From: Limisalsivibrio acetivorans
GTDB taxonomy: Bacteria > Chrysiogenota > Deferribacteres > Deferribacterales > Geovibrionaceae
Assembly: GCF_000421105.1 (NCBI RefSeq)
Contig: NZ_ATWF01000001.1
Span: 53,987-117,986, forward strand
Length of the DNA stretch: 64,000 bases
Direction of reading: 5' to 3'
Shown: positions 36,100 to 44,140 of the stretch, piece by piece
How the letters are laid out: each line of letters starts with the position of its first letter
How positions within the stretch are numbered: position 1 is the stretch's first letter
The notes under the pieces: generated by a model
Databases searched by the model: none
Seen by the model: only the letters and a program-made list of their open reading frames with translations
Told to the model about the DNA's origin: nothing
Position numbers and translations under genes: made by a program

Positions 36100-39048
36100 A
36101 TGGTTGAACTTGATATGGAGAAGTTCCGGCGCTCATTTCTGGATGAGGCAACGGAGCTTCTGGAACAGGTTAATGAAGATATACTGAAAGCGGAATCGGA
36201 TAGTGATCCTGAGCTGGTCAACTCGATGTTCCGCTCCATCCATACCATTAAAGGAAGCGCTGCGGGTTTTGGATTTGACCATATCTCCGAGTTCAGCCAT
36301 CATCTTGAAACACTGCTCGATTCGCTCAGAAACGGTGAACTGCAGCTCACCTCCGAGCTTGTGGACACCATCCTCAAAGCTGTAGACGGCCTTTTTGAGA
36401 TGGTGGATGCCTCAAAGGAGGGGAAGGAGCATGGCGTTGATACGGAAACGCTGATTAAGGAGCTTGCTGTTATGAAAGGTGAGGCCGTTCCGGAGGAGCC
36501 TTCATCAACAGACACTCCCACCGAGGCAGAGCAGTCATCTGAACGCTATATACCTAACGATGAAAAGAGAGAGGAACTGCGCTCAAAATTCAACGGAGAA
36601 GGTAAGGTTTACCGTGTTGAATTAAAGTTCACTTCCGAGATGCTCGAAAACGGATACGACCCCCTCCCTTTCCTGCAGAACATAAAGAACAGTTCAAGCG
36701 TTTATCTTTCCTCCTGTGACATTTCCAGAGTGCCTAAAATAGATGAGGTTAACCCCTTTGAGATATATCTTGAACCTGAGATTTATCTCATCTCTGAACT
36801 TTCTGCTGAAGACTTGGCGGACTTTGCCTTTGATCCCGAAGCTGTGGATGTGTATGAGGTATCCCTTAGCGCTCCTCCGGCGGATATGCCCGTGGAGAAA
36901 ACACCTCCGGAGCCGGCAATGGAAGAGAAGCATCTAGAGGATGAGCCCTATGCCGTTGATCAGGACGAAGAGGTCATAACCCTCGAAGGGGTGGATACGG
37001 CGATGCTTTCCGAGCTGCGTTCGGGCGTTGAGGACTACTTCGAATCTATAGAGTCCCTGATACTCCGTCTGGAAAAGGGTGACGGTGAGATCGGTTCCGG
37101 AATCGATGATCTTTTCCGTGTTTTCCATACAATCAAGGGGGATTGCGGCTATGTGGGCCTGACCTTCATGGAGAAGTATTCCCATCTCCTTGAGAGTATT
37201 CTGGATGATATAAGAAGCGGCAAGGTTCTTTTTGATAAGAAGGCGGCGGATCTTATACTCACTGTCATAACCGACATAAACGAGTTCCTCAAAAAGCTGG
37301 AAAGTGAGGGTCAGGCTCCTGTGCCAAAGACCTATAAGATGCTCCAGGAGCTCAATACCAACATCGATGAGATGAAGGATTCTGTAACCGTTCTCAACGA
37401 TGAGGTTAAGATCTTCCTTACCCAGGTGGATCAGTTTATGGAGATTATGAACATGGCCGCCTCCGGCGACACCGTGGACAAGAAGCAACTTCTACGTGGT
37501 GCGGCGGGTCTTAAGAATGCCTCTCGCTTTGTAGGTTTCACCGAGATAAACGAAACCGCCACAAGGCTTGAAACGGCCATCAAGAACGGTGATTCCCATG
37601 GGGACATTCTCAACGATATCCACGAAAGTATCGAAACGCTGAAGTCACCCCCAAAGAAGCTGGGAGAGCTTCTTGTGGAGAGTGGAAAGATTTCCGAGGA
37701 TGACATAAAATACGCCCTGAGCAAGCAGAAGAAGATCGGTGACATCCTTGTGGAAGAGGGGCGTCTCGAAAAGGAAGACCTTGATAATGCCCTGAAAAGA
37801 CAGGAGGTTATGAAGGCGGTATCCGATACTGTAAAGGACAAGATACCCGAAAAGGCTCAGCCCCAGACCCAGGGCGTTGAATCTGTTCCACAGCTGATGA
37901 AGGTGGACCAGGAGAAGATCGACAAGTTCACAAACACTATCGGCGAACTGGTTGTTGCAAAGAACGCTAATGAGTACCTTATTCACAACCTTGCCAAGGA
38001 GTATGGTCTGCCCACAAACCTTGTTAAGGATCTTAAGGATACAGCTAATCTTATTTCCCGCATAGCACAGGATCTGCAGAGGGATATTCTCTCGCTCCGC
38101 ATGGTTCCCATTAAGCAGATATTCCATAAGTTCCCCAGAATCGTGAGGGATATATCAAGGAAGCAGGATAAGCAGATAGACCTTAAGATAATCGGCGAGG
38201 ACACGGAGATTGACAAAAAGGTTGCCGATCTCCTAAGCGATCCCCTTGTGCACCTTGTTCGCAACTCCTGCGACCACGGCGTTGAGAATGTGGAAGAGCG
38301 TAAGAGTGCAGGCAAGACCCCTATGGGTACGGTTATACTCAAGGCCTATCAGGAAGGGAGCTTTGTCTATATCGAGGTTATCGATGATGGTAAGGGGATC
38401 AATACTGCGAAGGTTCTCGAAAAGGCTATCAGCAGAGGGCTTGTCAGCGAGAGTGACCAGCTCGATGATAAAGAGATAAAGCAGCTCATCCTTGAGCCCG
38501 GTTTCTCCACGGCGGAAAAGGTAACCGATGTATCCGGTCGCGGGGTTGGGATGGACGTTGTTAAAACGAGTGTTCTTGATCTTGGCGGAATGGTGGATAT
38601 ACAGTCAAACCTCGGTGACGGGACAAGGATTATCCTCAAAATACCTGTTACCATAGGCGTTTCCACTGCTCTCCTTGTTGAGCTGCGCGATGAGACCTAC
38701 GCCATACCAATCGAAAACGTAGCGGAGACTATAAAGCTTGAGCGTGAAAGGGTTAAGGACCTGCATTACGGTATGGCCATACATTATCGTGGTATGGTTC
38801 TCCCCGTTTATACCATGAGTGAGCTCTTGGACAATGATCCGGATGAGCTTAAAGAAGAGGTGAGCATTGTTATAACGAACACCGAAAAGGGTAAGGTGGG
38901 TATCGTTGTAGATGAGCTCGTCAACCGTATCGACATAGCTATTAAACCAGTTCCCGAATACTTCTCACATCTCTCATATGTCGGAGGAATAACTATCCTG
39001 GGTGACGGTCAGGCAGTGCTTGTATTAAATACGAATAGACTTATCTGA
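36100..39048 (+). CDS. cheA: CheA histidine kinase with multiple Hpt domains
   Basis: This 982-residue kinase has Hpt1 (about 1-115) with H48 in SIHTIKGSAAG, a linker and Hpt2 (about 300-410) with H343 in VFHTIKGDCGY. A third Hpt-like segment (about 430-520) has Ala469 where the His should be. A 50-residue stretch resembles the GspE/PilB N-terminal LGELLVESG...IGDILVEEG repeats. The dimerisation helices, ATPase domain (VRNSCDHGVENVE, DDGKGI, GRGVGMD) and C-terminal CheW domain follow. Two live phosphorylation sites fit the two CheYs plus CheB. A CheY-binding P2 domain may lie in 165-290. Confidence 0.94.
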   Translation: MVELDMEKFRRSFLDEATELLEQVNEDILKAESDSDPELVNSMFRSIHTIKGSAAGFGFDHISEFSHHLETLLDSLRNGELQLTSELVDTILKAVDGLFEMVDASKEGKEHGVDTETLIKELAVMKGEAVPEEPSSTDTPTEAEQSSERYIPNDEKREELRSKFNGEGKVYRVELKFTSEMLENGYDPLPFLQNIKNSSSVYLSSCDISRVPKIDEVNPFEIYLEPEIYLISELSAEDLADFAFDPEAVDVYEVSLSAPPADMPVEKTPPEPAMEEKHLEDEPYAVDQDEEVITLEGVDTAMLSELRSGVEDYFESIESLILRLEKGDGEIGSGIDDLFRVFHTIKGDCGYVGLTFMEKYSHLLESILDDIRSGKVLFDKKAADLILTVITDINEFLKKLESEGQAPVPKTYKMLQELNTNIDEMKDSVTVLNDEVKIFLTQVDQFMEIMNMAASGDTVDKKQLLRGAAGLKNASRFVGFTEINETATRLETAIKNGDSHGDILNDIHESIETLKSPPKKLGELLVESGKISEDDIKYALSKQKKIGDILVEEGRLEKEDLDNALKRQEVMKAVSDTVKDKIPEKAQPQTQGVESVPQLMKVDQEKIDKFTNTIGELVVAKNANEYLIHNLAKEYGLPTNLVKDLKDTANLISRIAQDLQRDILSLRMVPIKQIFHKFPRIVRDISRKQDKQIDLKIIGEDTEIDKKVADLLSDPLVHLVRNSCDHGVENVEERKSAGKTPMGTVILKAYQEGSFVYIEVIDDGKGINTAKVLEKAISRGLVSESDQLDDKEIKQLILEPGFSTAEKVTDVSGRGVGMDVVKTSVLDLGGMVDIQSNLGDGTRIILKIPVTIGVSTALLVELRDETYAIPIENVAETIKLERERVKDLHYGMAIHYRGMVLPVYTMSELLDNDPDELKEEVSIVITNTEKGKVGIVVDELVNRIDIAIKPVPEYFSHLSYVGGITILGDGQAVLVLNTNRLI

Positions 39049-39058
39049 CGGAGATGGA

Positions 39059-39412
39059 ATGAAAATATTTATTATTGATGACAACAGCCTGCACCTCAAG
39101 ATGTGCAGGTTCATCCTTGAGAAGATGAAGCATGATGTTCATTTATTCTCAAGTTTGGGTGAATTGAAGGCATATAGCGGCTCCGAGCCGGATATCTTTT
39201 TCATAGATTACAGGCTCGGTGTGGACGAAACCGGTATTGATGTGCTTAAGTATGTTAAGGAAACGCTGGGATGGACGAAAACAAGGTGCGTCGCTTTTAC
39301 AGCTGATGTATCCGAAGAGGCCCAGCTGAAGAGGAATGATTTCTCAGGGGTTATACTGAAGCCCATAACTGAGAAGATGCTTAGCGAAGCGGTGGAAAAA
39401 TACAGCAGATGA
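39059..39412 (+). CDS. receiver-domain protein
   Basis: This 117-residue receiver has acidic DD at residues 7-8, phospho-acceptor Asp in FIDYRLG, AFTAD and LKPI. It is more divergent than the two CheYs. Its stop overlaps the start of the next gene (ATGA), so it is coupled to the receptor-like/CheZ-like protein, a likely partner. Confidence 0.85.
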   Translation: MKIFIIDDNSLHLKMCRFILEKMKHDVHLFSSLGELKAYSGSEPDIFFIDYRLGVDETGIDVLKYVKETLGWTKTRCVAFTADVSEEAQLKRNDFSGVILKPITEKMLSEAVEKYSR

Positions 39413-40881
39413 TCGAACTGCAGAACCTGAAAGAGAAGCTTACCGATTACTTCGTCGAGATTGTGGATATTATCAACAAACTTGTCGATCTGCGCAGTGA
39501 GAACTTTGCCAGTATGCTTGAGATAAACTCATACCTTGAGGACTCCGCCCACAGGTTCATGAACAACACTGCTGAGATAACAGGAAACATCTCAAGCGCT
39601 CTTGATAAAAAGGTGGACAACCTTGATGTGGAAGCGATGAAGGATGAAATCGTTGAGTCAACCAACACCTTCCTCCGCATAACAGACGACTTGGAGCTAC
39701 TTTCATACAACACTATCTGCCGCACCATGTCCCTTGGTAACAAGGGCGCAACCATCGCCCATATAAGCAAGGAGATCAAGAAAAACTCCAACAGCGCAAA
39801 GGATCTTCTTGGTGATATCTCCGAGACATTTGGGTCAATTTATGAAGACTTCAAGAAAATATCCGAAACCTTTGCAGAGAACAGTGTAAAGGTTGATACA
39901 CTGACAGTTGACGAGGACGATGATGGTGAATCGCTTGAGGTAAGCTCGGATATCTCAAGACTTATAGAGTTCAGCCAGTTCCACGATATTATCGTACAGG
40001 AGATCGAGGCGATTGAGAGAGCCTTTGCAGAGGCGGAGGAGGATGATAACTTCTCTCTTGGAAAACGTTACGGCGTTTTCGAGATTGCATGTCAACGTAT
40101 TTCCCAGGTTCGTGAAAGAACCCTTAACACCTTTGAAGAGATAAAAAGTGTAACTTCCGAGTTTCTTTATCATATAAATACGGATATCCAGAATATTGTC
40201 AGCCGGGCGAATATCGTTCGTATGGAGTTCGATAAGGCAAGGGAATACTCCGAAAGCATTGAGACCATTGTAGAAGATCTTGTGGAGATGATTGATAGCA
40301 CCGATTCACAGATACGTGACGCTAACCAGGGTATCCACCATCTCAAAAAGTTTGGCAAATCATTCAGAAACCTTGTTGTGATAACCTCTGTGGAGGTCTC
40401 ACGCATTGGCGATGAAAGCCTGCAGAGTGTTGTTGTTTCCATGAATGACACAGAGCAGGTTCTGAGCCAGCTGGTATCAAAGTTAGCTAGCAGTCTTAAG
40501 GTCTGGGAGGAGCTTAAGGAGGATTTTGGCGATGTTCTCACCTCTGCTGAGGGTGACATTAAGAAACTGAGGAATCTGCATAGAGAAGGGGAAATTGACG
40601 ACCTGGCAGTGAAGGCTGATAAGCTTGATGACGAACTTTCATACTTTCGCAGCCGCTTCTCAGGAAGCGATTTTATGGAGCACTTGCAAGAGGCTATCTC
40701 CAGTGTAAACTTACTTTTTGATGACCTTGATAAAACCATTGAAAGAAACTTTGATGAATACAAAACAGCATTAAGCAGTGCCTCAATGAATTCAGCGGAG
40801 TTTGAAGAGGGGCGGCAGTCTGCGGAAATAATCGATATAATAGCTGATTCCAGCGATCATTCCTCAGTAGAGTTCTTTTAA
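39409..40881 (+). CDS. chemoreceptor-like coiled-coil protein with CheZ-like D-x3-Q motif
   Basis: This 490-residue helical cytoplasmic protein has no membrane segment. Two stretches look like eroded MCP tips (LLSYNTICRTMSLGN and FRNLVVITSVEVSRIG). Between them, QFHDIIVQEIEAIERAF contains D193-x3-Q197, the arrangement of the catalytic Asp/Gln of the CheY-phosphate phosphatase CheZ. I infer a phosphatase or phosphate-sink regulator built on a receptor-like scaffold, acting on the receiver encoded just upstream. No exact family is recognised; the CheZ link rests on a short motif and context. Confidence 0.6.
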   Translation: MIELQNLKEKLTDYFVEIVDIINKLVDLRSENFASMLEINSYLEDSAHRFMNNTAEITGNISSALDKKVDNLDVEAMKDEIVESTNTFLRITDDLELLSYNTICRTMSLGNKGATIAHISKEIKKNSNSAKDLLGDISETFGSIYEDFKKISETFAENSVKVDTLTVDEDDDGESLEVSSDISRLIEFSQFHDIIVQEIEAIERAFAEAEEDDNFSLGKRYGVFEIACQRISQVRERTLNTFEEIKSVTSEFLYHINTDIQNIVSRANIVRMEFDKAREYSESIETIVEDLVEMIDSTDSQIRDANQGIHHLKKFGKSFRNLVVITSVEVSRIGDESLQSVVVSMNDTEQVLSQLVSKLASSLKVWEELKEDFGDVLTSAEGDIKKLRNLHREGEIDDLAVKADKLDDELSYFRSRFSGSDFMEHLQEAISSVNLLFDDLDKTIERNFDEYKTALSSASMNSAEFEEGRQSAEIIDIIADSSDHSSVEFF

Positions 40882-40954
40882 TACTTCACCTTTTTCTGAA
40901 CATCTGATATATAAGGCTACACACAATACTAAGACGATTATTTCAGGGTGCGTC

Positions 40955-42166
40955 ATGTTAAAGGTTAAAACCAAAGATCTTAAACTTGGTGATAAGGTTC
41001 TTAAGCTTGACCGCAACTGGCTTCAAACATCAATTCTTAAACATAAGTTCATAATTAAAGAGCAGGGTGTTATCGACAGGCTCATAAGAGAAGGTGTTGA
41101 GCATGTCTATATTGAAAAGCGTACAGCAGAAGAGCAGGCCGCCCAGGCCATACTTGCCGGGGATGAGGAAGCTATTCTTGAGGTGCAGGAGGAGATCGTC
41201 AAGGACAACTATGTGGACCTTGACAACTTCGACAGTGCCGTCGGTCTTTATAAGGAATCCGTTCGTATTGTTAAGCATGTCATGTCCGATATCCGTGCAG
41301 GAAAGCTCTTTGACAAAGGTGCTTTAAACAACGTTGCCGACAAAATTGTTGATATAACGCTCAAAAGCCAAGGTGTTCTTTCCAGCGTATCCAAGCTTAA
41401 GCAGTTCGATGAATATACCTTTCAGCACAGCATGAACGTAAGTGTTTTCGCCACATCGCTGGGCAGGCATATGGGACTTGATGAGGAAGAGCTAAGGGCT
41501 TTATCCTCCGGTGGACTCATGCACGATGTTGGCAAAATGATGGTTCCCCCTGATATACTGAACAAGCCCGGAAAGCTCACCGATGAGGAATTTGTCACAA
41601 TGAAGAAGCACGTGGAGTACGGATACGAATACCTCAAAAAGAATGGTGTGGACGAGCGGATGCTTGCCCTTGCCCATGAACACCACGAACGCTTCGACGG
41701 CTCCGGTTATCCCAGAAAACTAAAGGACGGCGAGATCAGCATGCATGGGAAGATTGGTGCGGTTGTGGATATATACGATGCAATAACCAGCGACAGGGTA
41801 TACCACAAAGGGATGGAGCCCGCACAGGCATTGAAGCTGATGTTCAAATGGGCGGACTCACATATAAACAAAAAGGTTTTCGAGTTCTTCGTTACCAACA
41901 TCGGCATATACCCGGTGGGAACCCTAGTGCTGCTAAATACGAATGAGCTGGCAATGGTGGGAAGGGTGAACACACGAAAGCCCACCGAGCCGAATGTTAT
42001 CGTATTCAAGGACGGCAGAGGGAATGACAAAACACCTTTCATCGTTGACCTTGCAAAGCCTGTTGTTAATAAAAGGAAGATTGTCGGACCTGTTAATCCT
42101 GCTGAAATAATCGTCCCTGAAGCAATTTACAATGCTGTGGATAAGATGAACGCCCTCAATCCCTAG
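40955..42166 (+). CDS. HD-GYP c-di-GMP phosphodiesterase with N-terminal DUF3391
   Basis: This 403-residue cytoplasmic protein has an N-terminal DUF3391-like domain (about 1-110; LKLGDKVLKLDRNWL). A canonical HD-GYP domain follows, with H190/D191 (MHDVGK) and HHERFDGSGYP from residue 243, 53 residues later, which is the normal spacing. It hydrolyses c-di-GMP. It sits 73 bases after the chemosensory operon on the same strand and may be an output module or a separate unit. Confidence 0.9.
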   Translation: MLKVKTKDLKLGDKVLKLDRNWLQTSILKHKFIIKEQGVIDRLIREGVEHVYIEKRTAEEQAAQAILAGDEEAILEVQEEIVKDNYVDLDNFDSAVGLYKESVRIVKHVMSDIRAGKLFDKGALNNVADKIVDITLKSQGVLSSVSKLKQFDEYTFQHSMNVSVFATSLGRHMGLDEEELRALSSGGLMHDVGKMMVPPDILNKPGKLTDEEFVTMKKHVEYGYEYLKKNGVDERMLALAHEHHERFDGSGYPRKLKDGEISMHGKIGAVVDIYDAITSDRVYHKGMEPAQALKLMFKWADSHINKKVFEFFVTNIGIYPVGTLVLLNTNELAMVGRVNTRKPTEPNVIVFKDGRGNDKTPFIVDLAKPVVNKRKIVGPVNPAEIIVPEAIYNAVDKMNALNP

Positions 42167-42317
42167 GTATTTTTCACCAGGGTTCGCTACAACCTTAGAA
42201 AATGTTCAAAAAACATATCCTATAGTATGAGTATGTTATAAACGTTCTATATACCTCGGTTGTATAAGTGCTTTATGGCGAAGGATAATAAAATTCCGAA
42301 AAAAAATAGAAAAACAA

Positions 42318-42345
42318 TTGAACTAAAGATAATCTGGTCTATCTT
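42318..42345 (+). promoter_or_regulatory. candidate promoter of a small transcript
   Basis: TTGAAC (42318-42323), a 16-base spacer and TATCTT (42340-42345), followed by no reading frame but by two GC-rich hairpins and a T-run. Confidence 0.35.
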
Positions 42346-42351
42346 AGTAAT

Positions 42352-42450
42352 ATAACAAGAGAGCTTCCAGCGGGCAGAAGCCCGCATAATCTAATCCCCT
42401 GTAGGTTCCATTTATAGAGTAGCAGGCCTTAACGGCCTGCTTCTTTTTTT
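42352..42450 (+). ncRNA. candidate small RNA (about 100 nt)
   Basis: The stretch has a GCGGGC-AGAA-GCCCGC hairpin (42370-42385) and ends in a strong terminator hairpin with T-run, preceded by promoter-like boxes. It could instead be the long 3' untranslated end of the HD-GYP mRNA. No known RNA family is recognised. Confidence 0.35.
42421..42450 (+). terminator. rho-independent terminator
   Basis: An AGCAGGCC/GGCCTGCT stem (42421-42428 with 42434-42441, TTAAC loop) is followed by CTTTTTTT. It ends either the HD-GYP mRNA or the candidate small RNA. Confidence 0.85.
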
Positions 42451-42542
42451 ATAATTTCAAAATCTATTTTGAATAATTTTCCATCCATGGAAATTATTCT
42501 GCCATTCGAAGAAAGAAGCTTCCTTCTCACTTACGCAAGCGC

Positions 42543-42744
42543 GCTTTCATCCATGAAAGCCAGTTGCTAATCATACGTTTAAGGTTGATGCGGATAAAGC
42601 CAACATGGATGTTGGTTCTGAAGGCGAAGCTGAATTGTGCTTTGCTCAATTCACGTAGCCGGAAGTGCGAGAGGGCAGGGTTTCCCTGCCCGAACAACAA
42701 TGGAATTTCCATGGATGGAAAATTCCATAGATAAAATCAAGATG
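42543..42744 (+). repeat. structured dispersed repeat, copy 2
   Basis: 202 bases align without gaps to copy 3, exactly 1380 bases away. In order, the hairpins are CTTTCAT/ATGAAAG (42544-42559), CCAACAT/ATGTTGG, AATTGTGC/GCTCAATT (one mismatch), GGGCAGGG-TTT-CCCTGCCC (42673-42691) and the ATGGAATTTCCAT stem. The first stem differs from copy 3 by one compensated C-G to T-A change. Confidence 0.9.
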
Positions 42745-42763
42745 ATGAATTTCCTAAATATAC

Positions 42764-42781
42764 GCAGGGAACTTTTTAGGG
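42764..42781. repeat. module A, left part split by the insertion element
   Basis: GCAGGGAACTTTTTAGGG ends at the insertion point; its continuation is at 43855. The last three bases (GGG, 42779-42781) are repeated at 43855-43857 as the target duplication. Confidence 0.75.
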
Positions 42782-43854
42782 CCTGAATTCAACTAGCAAG
42801 TGCAACGGGGTCTATAGAGAATAGTATCTGGTTAGGAGTTTTATATCCAGTTGCTTTTCTTGGTCTGTTGTTTAGTTTCTGCATAATATTCTGAATCTCT
42901 ATATCATCAACACTTTCAAGCATCCTACTCTTTGGTACATACTGCCTAATGAGTCCGTTTGTATTTTCGTTTATTCCGCGTTCCCACGAAGCATATGGAT
43001 GAGCAAAGTAGAATTCAGCCCCTAGTATCTCAGATATTTCGGCATGTCCTGCAAACTCTTTCCCGTTATCGGAAGTGATTGTATGGACTAGGTGTGATAT
43101 CGGTTTCAACATTTCTATAACCGCTTTTGTCACCAGTACAGCAGTCTTTCTTTCTACCTTGCGTATAAGTGTCAGATAAGACTTCCGCTCAATAAGAGAA
43201 ACAATCGCCTGCTTGTTCCCTTTTCCTATAACTGTATCCACTTCCCAGTCTCCGAATCTCGCTTTCTCTTCTACAATACTTGGACGCTGCTCAATGCTTA
43301 ACTTGCCATGTATCTCTCCTCTGCGTTCATAAACACCATATCGCTTCCTGCGTTTTCTTCGGCAACGCAGGTGAGTATAAAGTGTTCCACCATGACTTTT
43401 ATCTTCAAGAATGTGCTGGTAGATACGCTCATGACTTACGTTTATTCCATAATTTTGATTTAGCCAATTGCTCACCTGCTCAGGGCTCCAGTCTTCAAGC
43501 AGAAGACGTTCAACAAAATACCATTCAGTTTGTGCAATCCGTCTTGGGACCTTGTCCATTCTTCGTTCAATAGCTTTGCGATGAGCTTGCTTTGGGCGAT
43601 AACCACGACCTCCTGTGTTTCTGCGTAACTCTCGGCTGATGGTAGATTTATGTACTTTAAGCAAATCAGCTATGTCCGTCTGAGAATGTCCGGTTTTCCT
43701 CAGCACATAAATCTGGTACCTTTGTTCACGGGTCAGGTGTGTATAGTTCTTCATTCGGTGCTCCTTTGACGTGGTGGTTAAAGAGCTACGATGCTAACGC
43801 ACCTGACCTCTTTTGACCACTACTTAAAAGTTGCACTTAATTATTGAATCCAGG
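42782..43854 (-). mobile_element. IS30-family insertion sequence (1073 bp, complete)
   Basis: The ends are 25-base inverted repeats (42782-42806 and 43830-43854) matching at 20 of 25 positions and starting CCTG. GGG is duplicated on both sides (42779-42781 and 43855-43857). One transposase gene fills the element. Comparison with the uninterrupted module at 21791-21843 confirms both boundaries. Confidence 0.93.
42789..43754 (-). CDS. IS30 family transposase
   Basis: This 321-residue transposase begins with a helix-turn-helix (YTHLTREQRYQIYVL...SQTDIADLLKVHKSTISREL). The catalytic core has D173 (DWEVDTVIG), D229 (TSDNGKEFA) and E263 (INENTNG), the DD(33)E spacing of IS30. The frame is intact, so the element may be active. 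The start lies 100 bases inside the right end of the element. Confidence 0.96.
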   Translation of the reverse strand: MKNYTHLTREQRYQIYVLRKTGHSQTDIADLLKVHKSTISRELRRNTGGRGYRPKQAHRKAIERRMDKVPRRIAQTEWYFVERLLLEDWSPEQVSNWLNQNYGINVSHERIYQHILEDKSHGGTLYTHLRCRRKRRKRYGVYERRGEIHGKLSIEQRPSIVEEKARFGDWEVDTVIGKGNKQAIVSLIERKSYLTLIRKVERKTAVLVTKAVIEMLKPISHLVHTITSDNGKEFAGHAEISEILGAEFYFAHPYASWERGINENTNGLIRQYVPKSRMLESVDDIEIQNIMQKLNNRPRKATGYKTPNQILFSIDPVALAS

Positions 43855-43890
43855 GGGAACAAAGTTCCCCGCACCCCTCAAAAACCCATT
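43855..43890. repeat. module A, right part split by the insertion element
   Basis: It continues the module interrupted at 42781 (GGGAACAAAGTTCCCC and CACCCCTCAAAAACCCA). Joined across the element, it recreates the arrangement at 21798-21843. Confidence 0.75.
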
Positions 43891-43922
43891 TTGAAAAAAG
43901 TATTAAGGTTAAGATATAACAA

Positions 43923-44124
43923 GCTTCCATCCATGGAAGTCAGTTGCTAATCATACGTTTAAGGTTGAAGCGGATAAAGCCAACATGGATGTTGGCTCTG
44001 AAGGCGAAGCTGAATTGTGCTTTGCACAATTCACGAAGCCGGAAGTGCGAGAGGGCAGGGTTTCCCTGCCCGAACAGCAATGGAATTTCCATGGATGGAA
44101 AATTCCATAGATAAAATCAGGATG
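43923..44124 (+). repeat. structured dispersed repeat, copy 3
   Basis: The full 202-base form with all stems perfect or nearly so: CTTCCAT/ATGGAAG (43924-43939), CCAACAT/ATGTTGG, AATTGTGC-TTT-GCACAATT (44013-44031), GGGCAGGG-TTT-CCCTGCCC (44053-44071) and ATGGAATTTCCAT/ATGGAAAATTCCAT (44080-44108). It ends 16 bases from the cysS stop codon, so its complement would form the 3' untranslated end of the cysS transcript. Confidence 0.9.
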
Positions 44125-44140
44125 CATGGAATTTCCCAGA

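Larger units (their letters stand above)
42167..42781. other. non-coding region after the HD-GYP gene
   Basis: It contains a possible small RNA unit (promoter near 42318-42345, hairpin 42370-42385, terminator 42421-42450). An isolated CCAT-CC-ATGG hairpin (42472-42498) and repeat copy 2 follow. 42167-42310 shows nothing recognisable. Confidence 0.55.

Noticed and set aside
43923-44124. Repeats as integron attC sites or a CRISPR array
   Set aside because: There are no attC core sites or integrase, and the copies are too long, too few and without spacers for CRISPR.
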